NCBI RefSeq assembly: GCF_029714425.1
Contig: NZ_CP121668.1
Span: 2,997,501 to 3,061,500 of the forward strand
Reading direction: 5' to 3'
DNA length: 64,000 nt
DNA from: Bradyrhizobium sp. CB2312
GTDB lineage: Bacteria; Pseudomonadota; Alphaproteobacteria; Rhizobiales; Xanthobacteraceae
Positions within the stretch are counted from its first letter, which is position 1, and every line of letters begins with the position of its first letter. Positions 15,902 to 25,027 of this stretch are shown piece by piece. The notes under the pieces are model-generated. The model was not told the DNA's origin. It did not search any database and saw nothing but the letters and a program-made list of their open reading frames with translations. A program made the position numbers and the translations under genes.

Positions 15902-18100
15902 TCAGAATCTTGCCGCCACCGTCAGCCGCACCGCAAGCGGCTCGGCCGGATGGACGTGACGGTCAGCGACGCCGTCGATGGGCTCTCCCGGCAAGCGCGA
16001 CAGATAGTAATATTCGATCTGGTTGGTCTGGGCGTTGAAGAGGTTGAGCACGTCGAGCTGCACCCGCACGCCATTGTCGAATCTGTAGCCGGCGCGCGCA
16101 TTGAAGATCAGCGAGGACCGCGAACGGACGCTGTCGTCCTCGATGAGCGGGCGCGGACCGAAATAGCGCGCCTTCAGGCTGCCGAACCAGCCGGTGTCGC
16201 CGCCCAGCGTGATCGCGCTGCTGGCCACCCACGCCGGTGCGCCGGGGATGCGGGACCCGGCGGGGTCGAAATCGGTGAAGCGCGCGTGAGTCTGCGCGAC
16301 GTCGAGGTCGACCGTCATCCACGGCAGAGGCTTGTACTCGTTCGTCCACTCGACGCCGACGCGGCGGCTGGGCCGGCTCGGCTCGGTAGTGCCGGCGTCG
16401 CCGACGAAGAGCAGCTCTGAGTCGAAGTCGAGCACGAAAACTGCGAGCGTGCTGGTGAGACCCTCGATCACCTTGGTGCGGATGCCGAGCTCGGCGCCGC
16501 GCGAGCGCACCAGCAGCGGCACGCGGTCGAGCGGGGTCACCTTGTCGTTGGGATCGACGGTGATCGTCGCGCCGCGGATGTCGTTGCTGTGCAGGCCGTA
16601 GCCGGCATTGCCGTAGAACTCGGTCTTGTACCAGGGGCCGAGCACGATGCCGGCCTTCGGGCTCGCCATCGAGGCCTGCGCGTTGCCCGAATTCTCCGGC
16701 GTGTCGCTGTTCACATGTCCGGCAAAAAAGTCCTCGCGGATGCCGACCGTGGTGCGCAGCCAGTCCTTCCAGCGCGTGGTGGTGTCGGTCCAGAGGCCGA
16801 CATTGCCCTCCTGCACGTGGTCGTCGCGCACGGTCGAGAGCCATGAGCGCTGCTCGGTCTTGAACAGCCCGACATGGATGTCGTCGTAGCGCGTCTGTAC
16901 GCCGACACGGGTCTGCGATTCGAGCCCGCCTAAGCGCCAGTCGAACGTGTGCCGCGCGTCAAAGCCGCCGAGCGTGCGACCATCGAGCTGGCTGAACTGG
17001 TCGCCATTGACGGGATTGTCGAGGAAATAGGTGAAATTGTTGAACAGCCGCAGATCGGAGCGCACGACATAAGCGCTGACATTGGTTTGCCCATAGTCGC
17101 TCGACTGTGCCCAGTTACTCGACAGGCTGAAGCGGCTGGAGGTGCCGCCATCGGTCGGATCGAGCGTGCCGAGACGGGTGATCAGGCCCTGGTCGATCGC
17201 GCGTTGCGGGACCTGATCGGTCGAATTCCAGCCGTTGGAATAGGCCATCGCCGTCAGCGTCAGGCCATCGGTCGCGGTGCCCTGGCTGTAGCGCATGACG
17301 CCGTTCAGCTTGCGGACATCGTCGGGCACGTCCCATGGCCCGTCATATTTGTTGGCTTCAAATGCCGTCAGCAGCGTGCCGTCGCCAACGCTGGTCGATC
17401 CCGCCGCCAAGGCGCGGCGATAGCCGAAGCTGCCGAAGGTCAGCTCCGCGAAATTGTGCGGCAGCTTGTTGACATAGTCGATCGCCACGGCGCCGGCGGA
17501 TGCGAAGTCGCCCTGGTCGGCGAAATACGGTCCTTTGCGGACGTTGACCGACCGGATCAGCTCCGGGATCAGGAAGTTGATATCGGCATAGCCTTGCCCA
17601 TGCCCGTGGGTCGGCATGTTGACGGGCATGCCGTCGACACTGATCGCAAGATCGGTGCCGTGATCGAGATTGAAGCCGCGCAGAAAATACTGGTTGGCTT
17701 TGCCCTCGCCGGAATGCTGCGTGACGATCAGGCCCGGCACCACTTCCAGCGCCTCGCCGGGCCGCGAGAACGGGATAGCGTTCACCTGTGCGCCGCTGAT
17801 GCGCACTGCGCTGGCGGCAGTGGGTTGCAGGGCGGTCGAGCCGGCCGGCGCAGCGCCGGGCGCACCGCCGCCCTCGGTCTGGCCGTCCGTGCGAACGGCA
17901 GCCTGGCTGCGCACACCGGCATTTTTCGGCGGCTTTCTGTGGGTGTGCCGTTTGGGATGCTGATGATCCGCCCCCGCAATGGTGACTGGCGGAAGCTCGG
18001 CGGGCGCGGCCGAGCTGATCTCGTGGGCTGGGGCCGGGAACGTGCACAGCGCGGACGATGCGGCAGCGGAAAACACCCGCAACAAGACGCTACGCACCAC
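15902..18100 (-). CDS. TonB-dependent outer-membrane receptor
   Basis: A 732-residue receptor with a signal peptide (SSALCTFPAPAHE). A His/basic-rich N-terminal segment follows (ADHQHPKRHTHRKPP, about residues 44-58), then a plug domain near 95-230 (PGLIVTQHSGEGKANQYFLRG, SVDGMPVNMPTHGHGQGYAD) and a 22-strand-type barrel ending in Phe (VRLTVAARF). It would import a metal chelate or other scarce solute using TonB energy. The His-rich N-terminus and HGHGQG plug loop fit a metal-related ligand but do not prove one. No siderophore genes are nearby. Confidence 0.88.
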   Translation of the reverse strand: MVRSVLLRVFSAAASSALCTFPAPAHEISSAAPAELPPVTIAGADHQHPKRHTHRKPPKNAGVRSQAAVRTDGQTEGGGAPGAAPAGSTALQPTAASAVRISGAQVNAIPFSRPGEALEVVPGLIVTQHSGEGKANQYFLRGFNLDHGTDLAISVDGMPVNMPTHGHGQGYADINFLIPELIRSVNVRKGPYFADQGDFASAGAVAIDYVNKLPHNFAELTFGSFGYRRALAAGSTSVGDGTLLTAFEANKYDGPWDVPDDVRKLNGVMRYSQGTATDGLTLTAMAYSNGWNSTDQVPQRAIDQGLITRLGTLDPTDGGTSSRFSLSSNWAQSSDYGQTNVSAYVVRSDLRLFNNFTYFLDNPVNGDQFSQLDGRTLGGFDARHTFDWRLGGLESQTRVGVQTRYDDIHVGLFKTEQRSWLSTVRDDHVQEGNVGLWTDTTTRWKDWLRTTVGIREDFFAGHVNSDTPENSGNAQASMASPKAGIVLGPWYKTEFYGNAGYGLHSNDIRGATITVDPNDKVTPLDRVPLLVRSRGAELGIRTKVIEGLTSTLAVFVLDFDSELLFVGDAGTTEPSRPSRRVGVEWTNEYKPLPWMTVDLDVAQTHARFTDFDPAGSRIPGAPAWVASSAITLGGDTGWFGSLKARYFGPRPLIEDDSVRSRSSLIFNARAGYRFDNGVRVQLDVLNLFNAQTNQIEYYYLSRLPGEPIDGVADRHVHPAEPLAVRLTVAARF

Positions 18101-18446
18101 GATATCTCCGCACCACGACCATTGCAGTCCAACACACCGATACTATGGCAGGTGAGTATGACGATCCAGCAACAATATCATACTAACCCGCGGCGGCGAT
18201 TGCGAGTAGCGAATTGTTACATTTACAACCGCAAAGGCGCATCGCCGGCGGCTTGGACGCCCAAATTCATCTGCGCGACGTTGCAGTCCGGATAAGCCGT
18301 TGAAACATCGGCAAGGTAATCGCCGCTTCGCACGGCTGTCACATCGGTAACCGATAAGCCTTGCTTCCCTCGGCGCTGCTTGTCCTGCATATGCAGGCCG
18401 CCAGCTTTCCGTGACTTGAGAATCTTGCACTGCTGGCAATTGGCTG
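18101..18446. promoter_or_regulatory. Intergenic region upstream of TonB receptor and GspC-like gene
   Basis: These 346 bases lie between divergent genes. A 7-bp inverted repeat, AGTATGA (18155-18161) and TCATACT (18178-18184), separated by 16 bases and about 55-85 bases upstream of the receptor start, is a possible operator. I see no cobalamin-riboswitch core, no clear Fur box and no gene. Confidence 0.35.
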
Positions 18447-19124
18447 ATGACGAGGGACATGCGAGCACATCGGGCGATACGGCGGATCTCGGCATGGCTC
18501 GCGCCCATGCTGGCGGCTTCGCTCGCCGTTTCCGCGCCGACCTTTGCGCTGCCGTCTGATTTTTCGGATGCCGACGCGCCGGCCTACGTCGTGCCGGCGC
18601 CTGACCGCCCACTTCCGGAAGTTCCCGCAACATCGGCATCGGCCGTCAGCCCTGCGGCGCGAACCGCCTCGCCCGTCAAGCGAGAGGCCATGAAGGGCAA
18701 TCCGCTCTGGGCGGTCCCGCTCGCAACGCTGTCGGAGACGGGCGAGCGACCGATCTTTTCGGCCTCGCGGCGCCCGCCACCGCCCGTGGCTTCAGTCGCC
18801 GCGTCGAGCGCGCCGCCACCGCCGCCGGGCCCGCCGCAGGCCGAGTTGCATCTGGTGCTGGTCGGAACCGTCATCGGCGGCGATCAGAGTGTCGGGATTT
18901 TTGTCGACGAGGACAGCAAGACGACACTGCGCCTCAAGCTGGACGGCGACTATCAGGGCTGGAAACTTCTTTCGGTGCATCGGCGGGAGGTCATCATGGC
19001 GCGCGGCGAGCTGACCGAGACCTTGGAGCTCACGAGGACGGGCCAGGGCGCGTCCGCAAACGTGTCGGCGGTTGCGGAAAGCACCGCAAAGCGCGGAAGC
19101 TCGCACACGGCTCAGTACGACTAG
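18447..19124 (+). CDS. GspC/GspN-like periplasmic protein
   Basis: A 225-residue protein with a basic N-terminus and a hydrophobic signal/anchor (AWLAPMLAASLAVSAPTFA), then a Pro/Ala-rich linker. The block NPLWAVPLATLSETGERPIFSASRRPPPP is characteristic of type II secretion GspC/GspN-type proteins. A small beta domain follows (LHLVLVGTVIGGDQSVGIFVDED, GWKLLSVHRREVIM), resembling the GspC homology region. No other secretion gene is in the window, so it is an orphan here. Confidence 0.65.
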   Translation: MTRDMRAHRAIRRISAWLAPMLAASLAVSAPTFALPSDFSDADAPAYVVPAPDRPLPEVPATSASAVSPAARTASPVKREAMKGNPLWAVPLATLSETGERPIFSASRRPPPPVASVAASSAPPPPPGPPQAELHLVLVGTVIGGDQSVGIFVDEDSKTTLRLKLDGDYQGWKLLSVHRREVIMARGELTETLELTRTGQGASANVSAVAESTAKRGSSHTAQYD

Positions 19125-19173
19125 GTGAGCAGCAGGCCTGCTCCGAGCCGGCGTCTGGCGAACTCGCGCGCCG

Positions 19174-19524
19174 CTATTGCCGGGCCGCGATCGCAGTCAT
19201 CTCGAGCTTGACGCCCGGACCGAGGTCGGCGACGCCGATTGCGGCGCGCGCCGGCAGATGCGCTTCGGCGAAGCACGCCTTCCAGGCCGCGTTGAACTCG
19301 GCCTTCTCCTTGAGGTCGGCCATGTAGATGGTCACCTGCAGGACCTTGCATATGTCGGATCCGAGAGTCTTCAGCAGCTGCGCCAGCTGCCTGAGAACGT
19401 CGCTGGCCTGGCCCGACATATCGAGGCTCGTATCCTCGGGGACGATTCCGCCGATATAGAGCACACCATTGTGCTCGACCACTTCGTGGAGAAGTCCTTC
19501 GTAGGGCAAGACGCGCTGGATCAT
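19174..19524 (-). CDS. RidA family (reactive enamine/imine deaminase) protein
   Basis: A 116-residue single-domain protein of the YjgF/YER057c/UK114 family, which hydrolyses reactive enamines and imines. Visible features are NGVLYIGGIVPED and LPARAAIGVADLGPGVKLEMTAIAA, where the Arg of PARAA corresponds to the substrate-carboxylate-binding Arg. It is a lone minus-strand gene between the GspC-like gene and a molybdoenzyme. A second RidA-like gene lies at 32486-32878. Confidence 0.88.
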   Translation of the reverse strand: MIQRVLPYEGLLHEVVEHNGVLYIGGIVPEDTSLDMSGQASDVLRQLAQLLKTLGSDICKVLQVTIYMADLKEKAEFNAAWKACFAEAHLPARAAIGVADLGPGVKLEMTAIAARQ

Positions 19525-19846
19525 GATGAGACCGGTGTTGCTGTGGGGACGGGCGGCATATCACACATTCCAATGTCAGTATCGTCGGCAGAAATTTTCG
19601 TGTTGTCAGGCGGTCCGATCAGAATGCTCCCGAGGGCTGTGGAACAAGATATTGGAAATAAAGGAACAATCGGGCCGCTGAACTGCCGCGATGGTTCCCT
19701 CGAAGGTTTACTTACCTGCACTTGCGCACGAGGGCCCGGCATTTCCGCTGGCCTGATCGCGACGACATGCGGGAGCGGATCGGTATACTGCCACCGGAAT
19801 TGACTCGGAAACGACCCGGACCGCGGGCGGGAACAAGGATCAGGCG
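19525..19846. other. Intergenic region upstream of the molybdoenzyme gene
   Basis: About 320 bases between divergent genes. An AT-rich stretch (GGAACAAGATATTGG followed by AAATAAAGGAACAATCGG) near 19638-19670 is the likeliest promoter area. I see no hairpin, gene or recognised operator. Confidence 0.3.
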
Positions 19847-22171
19847 ATGGACGATACGATTGGCTTCCCCGACCCCGGTCTCGACCTGTCGGACGGCTTC
19901 AAGCCGCACACCTCGCATTGGGGCGTGTTTTCCGCGCGTCAGGGCGAGGCCGGGCTCGAGGTCAGGGCCTATGCGGGCGATCCTGATCCGAACGGCATCA
20001 TCGACAATTTCCCCGGCGCGCTGCGTCACCAGGCGCGCATCGCCCAGCCGGCGATCCGCCGCGGCTGGCTCGAGCGTGGTCCGGGTCCGGACGATCGCCG
20101 CGGTCGCGACGAATTCGTCTCCGTCAGCTGGGAGAAGGCGCTCGATCTGCTTGGCGACGAGCTCGGCCGCATCCGTGATACGCGCGGTCCCGACGCCGTG
20201 TTCGGCGGCTCCTATGGTTGGTCGAGCGCGGGCCGCTTTCATCACGCTCAGAGCCAGGTACACCGTTTCCTCAACATCGCGATGGGCGGTTATGTGCGCT
20301 CGGTGAACACCTATTCGTCGGGCGCGTCCTCGGTGCTGCTGCCGCAGATCCTGGCGGGCTACGAGGACATTACCAAGCGCAATGTCACCTGGGAGCAGAT
20401 CGCGGCCGAGACCGACATCGTGCTCGCCTTCGGCGGCATGGCGCTGAAGAACTCCATGGTGGCCGGCGGCTCGATCAGCAAGCATGTCGAGCGCGGTGCG
20501 ATGCAAGCTGCGCGCCGCCGCGGCTGCGAGTTCGTCCTGATCAGCCCGCTGCGCGACGACCTGCCCGTCGAGGCCGGCGCCGAATGGATGAGCTGCGTGC
20601 CCGGTACCGACACCGCGTTGATGCTGGGCATCGTCCACACGCTGGTGAGCGAAGGCCTGCACGACCAAGCTTTCCTCGATCGCTACACCGAAGGATGGCC
20701 CGTCTTCCTGCGCTATCTCCTCGGCGAGAGCGATGGGCAGGCGAAGCACGCTGACTGGGCCGCATCGATCTCAGGCGTCGACGCCGACACCATCCGCTCG
20801 CTTGCGCGCCGTGCCGCCGCCGGCAAGCGCGCGCTGATCACCGTCTCGCATTCGCTCCAGCGCGCCGAGCATGGTGAGCAGCCGGTGTGGATGGGCATGG
20901 TGCTGGCGGCAGCCCTCGGCCAGATCGGTCTTCCCGGCCGCGGCTATGCCTATTCGTTAGGTGCGATCGGCTATTACGGCCGCCGCGTCAACGACGTGCC
21001 GGGGCCGACGCTCGGGCAGGGCCGCAATGGCGTGCGCGATTACATCCCCGTCGCGCGCATCGCCGACATGCTGCTCAATCCCGGCGCGACCTATCGCTAC
21101 AATGGCGAGACGCGCACCTATCCGGACATCCGCCTCGTCTACTGGGCCGGCGGCAATCCCTTCCATCACCACCAGGATATCAACCGCCTGCGCAAGGCGT
21201 TTGCGCAGCTCGATACGTTCGTCGTGCACGAGCTCGCCTGGACCGCGACCGCGCGCCATGCCGACATCGTGCTGCCGAGCACGATGACACTCGAGCGCGA
21301 GGACATCGGCTATTCCACAAACGATCCACTGATGGTCGCGATGCACCGCATCGCCGAGCCGTTCGGCCTTGCGCGCGACGACTATGAAATCTTTGCCGAT
21401 CTCGCCGAGCGTCTCGGCGCACGCGAACCCTTCACCGAGGGACGCACATCGCGGCAATGGCTGGAGCATCTTTACGAGCCGACCCGCGCCTCGCTCGCCA
21501 AGCGCGGTCTTGAGGCGCCGAGCTTCGAAACATTCTGGCAGCGCGGCAGCCTGGTCGTGCCGCAGCAGCCCGACGATGGCGGCCGGCTGCGCCGCTTCCG
21601 CGAGGATCCCGTCAATCATGCGCTGCCGACGCCGAGCGGCCGCATCGAGATCTTTTCGCAAAAGATCGCGGGCCATGGTGATGCAGATTGTCCCGGCCAT
21701 CCGGTCTGGCTCGACAAGACCGATATGCCGAAGCCTGGCGCACCCTGCTTCCTCGTCGCCAACCAACCGGTGACGCGTCTGCACAGCCAGCTCGATTTCG
21801 GCGGCCATTCGCTAGGCGCAAAGCATCGCGGCCGCGAGGTCGCGCGCATGAATCCGGTTGATGCAAATGCCCGCGGCATCAAGGACGGCGACATTATCCG
21901 CCTGTCCAACGAACGCGGCGCGTGCCTTGCCGCTGTCCACGTCACCGACGGCATCGCGGCCGGTGTCGTGCAGCTTCCGACCGGCGCCTGGTACGATCCG
22001 ATGGACCCCGAGGACGAGGCGCCGCTCTGCGTGCACGGCAATCCGAATGTGCTCACGCGCGACATCGGGACGTCGTCGTTTGCGCAAGGCTGCACGGGAC
22101 AGCTGACGACGGTCGAGGTGGAGAAGTTCACCGGCAATCTGCCGCCGATCCGGGCGTTCGATCCGGTTTAG
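19847..22171 (+). CDS. Molybdopterin-dependent S/N-oxide reductase, BisC/TorA/DorA type
   Basis: A 774-residue enzyme of the DMSO-reductase family binding bis-MGD. It matches biotin-sulfoxide/TMAO reductases: N-terminal TSHWGVFSARQGEAGLEV, FGGSYGWSSAGRFHHAQSQVHRFLN near residue 121 (the YGWSSAG region carries the Ser that would ligate Mo), and a C-terminal cofactor domain (MNPVDANARGIKDGDIIRLSNERG). There is no twin-arginine leader and no N-terminal Fe-S cysteine cluster, so it is a cytoplasmic BisC-like form. AAGGA precedes the ATG. It may reduce biotin or methionine sulfoxide. The end overlaps the convergent neighbour by 4 bases. Confidence 0.88.
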   Translation: MDDTIGFPDPGLDLSDGFKPHTSHWGVFSARQGEAGLEVRAYAGDPDPNGIIDNFPGALRHQARIAQPAIRRGWLERGPGPDDRRGRDEFVSVSWEKALDLLGDELGRIRDTRGPDAVFGGSYGWSSAGRFHHAQSQVHRFLNIAMGGYVRSVNTYSSGASSVLLPQILAGYEDITKRNVTWEQIAAETDIVLAFGGMALKNSMVAGGSISKHVERGAMQAARRRGCEFVLISPLRDDLPVEAGAEWMSCVPGTDTALMLGIVHTLVSEGLHDQAFLDRYTEGWPVFLRYLLGESDGQAKHADWAASISGVDADTIRSLARRAAAGKRALITVSHSLQRAEHGEQPVWMGMVLAAALGQIGLPGRGYAYSLGAIGYYGRRVNDVPGPTLGQGRNGVRDYIPVARIADMLLNPGATYRYNGETRTYPDIRLVYWAGGNPFHHHQDINRLRKAFAQLDTFVVHELAWTATARHADIVLPSTMTLEREDIGYSTNDPLMVAMHRIAEPFGLARDDYEIFADLAERLGAREPFTEGRTSRQWLEHLYEPTRASLAKRGLEAPSFETFWQRGSLVVPQQPDDGGRLRRFREDPVNHALPTPSGRIEIFSQKIAGHGDADCPGHPVWLDKTDMPKPGAPCFLVANQPVTRLHSQLDFGGHSLGAKHRGREVARMNPVDANARGIKDGDIIRLSNERGACLAAVHVTDGIAAGVVQLPTGAWYDPMDPEDEAPLCVHGNPNVLTRDIGTSSFAQGCTGQLTTVEVEKFTGNLPPIRAFDPV

Positions 22172-23211
22172 CGGACGACTGCCATGGTTGGGTCGAGAGG
22201 CACGACATTGGGCGCGCCGGGCGCGCGCTTGTTGACGGACTCCGATGCGAACTTCCCCGCCGCCATTGCCGGCGGCAGCACCGGATTGGTGCTGTGCCAG
22301 GTCGGCGGCCAGTGCTCTGGCCTGTGGCCCCAGGCATTGAGTTGTCCGAGCGCGTCGAACAGGCCGAGATATTGGTGATAGGCGACGTTCGGCAGCTCCT
22401 CGCCGATCGGACATCCCAACGTCACAACGGTTAGGCCATCGAGCCGCTCTTTCGGGACTGAACGGATCGCGTTGCTGATCTGGAGCGCGCCCTTGCTGTG
22501 CCCGACCAGCAGGCGGAATGGCGGCTCGCGGCGCATCAGCAGCGCATGCAGCACGTCCGACGAACCGGACCCTGTCCGGAACACGGGTGCTCCGCGCAGC
22601 GTTGGCTCGTTGGGCGCCGATGCCGCGAGGTCGCGCCCGATGCGCGCGACTTGCGGCGCGGCGGCAGCGAGACTCTTCTGGATCATCGACTTGCTGCCGA
22701 GGTAATCGTGCAGGCCGAAGGCGAACCAGCCGCCCAGCGACTGCAGAACGACGTCGGCGGCACCATAGCCGGGGACGAGCGCCAGCACGGGCTTCTGCAG
22801 CGCGACGGAGATGTCCCAGGCCAGAGCGGCACTGCCCAGCGCCGAGCTGCCGACGCCGGTGATCGTGACGATGTCGACGTCCTTCGTCTCCTGGCCCGCG
22901 GAGTCGAGGAAAGTCGCGACGTTATTGTACTTGTGAACATACGGCGCAGTCGTTGCATCGATGATCAGCATCGATCCTTCGGGATCGGCCAGCGCATCGA
23001 AGTCCACGATCCGGGAGGGCTTCTTGTCCCCTGCGGCCATCTGTGCGTCCTTTTCGGTCAATCCCGCGCGCAAGGTCGGAACGTCGTAGAAGATGAAGTC
23101 CAGTGCGGTGTTGAACAACCGGCACGAACGTACCGCCGGCTCGACGAGCCATTTTGGAATCTCGAAAAAGGCAGGGGATAGTCCGGTGGACGAATGATCT
23201 GATGTCTCCAT
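22168..23211 (-). CDS. Alpha/beta-hydrolase-like protein of unknown function
   Basis: A 347-residue protein with no signal peptide. A nucleophile elbow is visible as LLVGHSKGALQIS (G-x-S-x-G near residue 237). Gly-rich strands such as ITGVGSSALGSAALAWD and LALVPGYGAADVVL also fit an alpha/beta-hydrolase. The ATG at 23211 has GGAG six bases upstream; the open frame begins with a TTG four codons earlier. It could be a lipase or esterase, or a PHA-related hydrolase. I do not recognise the subfamily. It converges on the molybdoenzyme gene. Confidence 0.65.
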   Translation of the reverse strand: METSDHSSTGLSPAFFEIPKWLVEPAVRSCRLFNTALDFIFYDVPTLRAGLTEKDAQMAAGDKKPSRIVDFDALADPEGSMLIIDATTAPYVHKYNNVATFLDSAGQETKDVDIVTITGVGSSALGSAALAWDISVALQKPVLALVPGYGAADVVLQSLGGWFAFGLHDYLGSKSMIQKSLAAAAPQVARIGRDLAASAPNEPTLRGAPVFRTGSGSSDVLHALLMRREPPFRLLVGHSKGALQISNAIRSVPKERLDGLTVVTLGCPIGEELPNVAYHQYLGLFDALGQLNAWGHRPEHWPPTWHSTNPVLPPAMAAGKFASESVNKRAPGAPNVVPLDPTMAVVR

Positions 23212-23409
23212 GACGGGCTCCAATTGCTTTTGAACAATCGATATTCCGCCTGATCTGGTCCGTCAGGCCGCGCCCGGCGATGTGATTGTAATATGGAGAG
23301 GTGGCAATTTACAATTGTCGTGTCGATGCCGCGCTGATCACATTTGTCGCATCGATCGTCGCTCTGGCTGACGTGAAGGCCGCAAGCTTTTTCAACTATC
23401 ACCGTCACC

Positions 23410-23527
23410 CCTGAGGTGCCGAAGCGAAGCGGAGGCCTCGAAGGACGAACGGCCCGGCTGTGTCGGGGCCGGTGATCCTTCGAGGCTCCCGATGGGGCGT
23501 TCAACGTCCCATCGCTCGCACCTCAGG
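23410..23527. repeat. Long palindromic intergenic repeat (CCTGAGGTGC family)
   Basis: Nested inverted arms are visible: CCTGAGGTGC (23410-23419) with GCACCTCAGG (23518-23527), CCTCGAAGGA with TCCTTCGAGG, and an inner CGGCCC/GGGCCG. Sequences of this kind recur between genes in Bradyrhizobium-type genomes. It would fold into a long cruciform or RNA hairpin. Confidence 0.75.
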
Positions 23528-23568
23528 ATGCGGAGCTGATAGCGTCGACGCTGCAACAGGCCGGAAAA

Positions 23569-23603
23569 CGGGGCCGCCCTGTGTGGGCGCAGGGACGGCC
23601 CCG
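23569..23603 (-). terminator. Hairpin downstream of AraC gene
   Basis: The arms CGGGGCCGCCCTG and CAGGGACGGCCCCG pair with a single bulged A around an 8-base loop. It lies about 50 bases beyond the stop of the leftward AraC gene, a good position for a terminator, although no T-run is obvious. Confidence 0.55.
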
Positions 23604-23655
23604 AGAGGCTCGCAGATCCGGGAGGAAGAGGGGCGAGCCGGCGCAGGTCGACGAG

Positions 23656-24642
23656 CTACGCGGCGGCGCTCGTGATCCAATCCCCGTCCGCCGAAGGACG
23701 GCGCCGCGGCAGTGCTTCGATCTCGAAGCGCTGGTTCTTGCTCGCAAGGCGCCAGCGTGCCGGAGACTGGCCGCTGATGCGCTTGAACACGGTCGAGAAA
23801 TGCGCCTGCGTGCTGAAGCCGACGGCGAGTGCGATCTCGGCCAAGGGCCGCCCGGTCGTCGCGAGCAGCGTCTTCGCATGCTCGATCCGGTGGTTGAGCA
23901 GATATTCGCGAGGACGGTAGCCGGTCGCGGCGCGGAATTGTGCCGCAAAGTGCATCCTGGACAGGCCGGCGACATTGGCGAGCTCGGACAGGCTGATGCA
24001 GCGGTCGAAATAATCGGCGATGTATTGCTCGACCCGCCGCAACCGCCATTTCGGTAAGGCATTCACCCGCGCGCGCGGCGATTCCAGCCGGGTCAGATGC
24101 ATCGCGAGGGTCTGGCCGATGCAGAACGTGAATTGGTGGTCGGCGGCATCGCCACGTTCGATCAGCGCCTTGGCAAGCTCGGCCGCCAGCGGGTCGCGCA
24201 GCAGTACCAGATCGTTCAGTCCCTCGGCCGCGGCGAGTTGCGTCGGAAAATGGTCCGCGGAGATGTGGAAGTGCAGGAAGGCGCACGGCGACTGGAATTG
24301 CCCGGCGAGCGGTTTTGACGGCGCGGTGACATACAGCGTGCCCTCGGGCATGGCGCCGTCGAAGATGACCTGACGGTCCCGCGTCAATCTCGCCCGCGTG
24401 GACTTGAGGGCGATGCCGACGAAATAGCAATCCTCGGGCGTCGTCGTCTGATGCGAGGAGGCGCTTCGCGCGTCTTCCCATCGCGAGATCGTGATGTCCG
24501 CGATGTCGGCCTGCGGACTGCGGACGACCTGACGCCATTGGCTTTCCCGGGCGATCGCCTCCGTGGCTCGGGAAATCCGGTGATCCCGTGGGCGGATCGG
24601 AAATTCGATCCCGCCATGCGACGCGTGCAAATTGGTCGACAT
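23656..24642 (-). CDS. AraC-family transcriptional regulator
   Basis: A 328-residue regulator. The N-terminal 210 residues are a cupin-like sensing region (YFVGIALKSTRARLTRDRQ). Residues about 220-320 form the double helix-turn-helix: LSELANVAGLSRMHFAAQFRAATGYRPREYLLNHRIEHA, then LAEIALAVGFSTQAHFSTVFKRISGQSPARWR. AGGAGAGG precedes the ATG by 7 bases. The target is unknown; the adjacent alpha/beta-hydrolase gene is one candidate. Confidence 0.9.
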   Translation of the reverse strand: MSTNLHASHGGIEFPIRPRDHRISRATEAIARESQWRQVVRSPQADIADITISRWEDARSASSHQTTTPEDCYFVGIALKSTRARLTRDRQVIFDGAMPEGTLYVTAPSKPLAGQFQSPCAFLHFHISADHFPTQLAAAEGLNDLVLLRDPLAAELAKALIERGDAADHQFTFCIGQTLAMHLTRLESPRARVNALPKWRLRRVEQYIADYFDRCISLSELANVAGLSRMHFAAQFRAATGYRPREYLLNHRIEHAKTLLATTGRPLAEIALAVGFSTQAHFSTVFKRISGQSPARWRLASKNQRFEIEALPRRRPSADGDWITSAAA

Positions 24643-25027
24643 CGTTCGTCCTCTCCTGGCTCTGCCGCTCTTGCAACGATGGGTAAGCGCGCAAACCCAA
24701 TTCTTTTCATGTTGAGAGGATAGGCGCGACTTGGCCAGGACGCTCGTTAGGTGTGATTAGGATGTGTTAGTTTTTGTGGTGCACGCCGGATGCGACAGCC
24801 CGCCGCAGGAGCGCTGAGTGCGCTCAATTTTTCGGATATTTACGCAGATCGGCCTCGGCGTGGGACAGCGTAGCGACAGTCGCGCGGCGATCGATGCGGC
24901 TCGTCGCTGTGGACCTCGCCGCGTTGATCGCTAGATTGCGGCCGCGACGTCCGGGATCGCGTCGGTAAAGGCCTTCGGCGCGCCTCCAGGCCGTTCGCTG
25001 CGCTCCTCGTCGCCCATGTCGCCGCCG
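24643..25027. other. Intergenic region, no gene seen
   Basis: These 385 bases include an AT-rich part (GTGTGATTAGGATGTGTTAG near 24750), likely the AraC promoter region, and otherwise GC-rich sequence. I see no credible ORF or hairpin. Confidence 0.3.

Larger units (their letters stand above)
23224..23655. other. Gene-free stretch with a palindromic repeat and a terminator hairpin
   Basis: These 432 bases hold no credible gene. They contain a long imperfect palindrome (23410-23527) and a strong hairpin (23569-23603), listed separately. The AT-rich part at 23280-23330 (CAATTTACAATTGT) probably carries the promoter of the leftward alpha/beta-hydrolase gene. Confidence 0.5.

Noticed and set aside
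23410..23527. Possible CRISPR-like or insertion-sequence end
   Set aside because: There is one palindrome only, with no regularly spaced repeats, no transposase and no target duplication.
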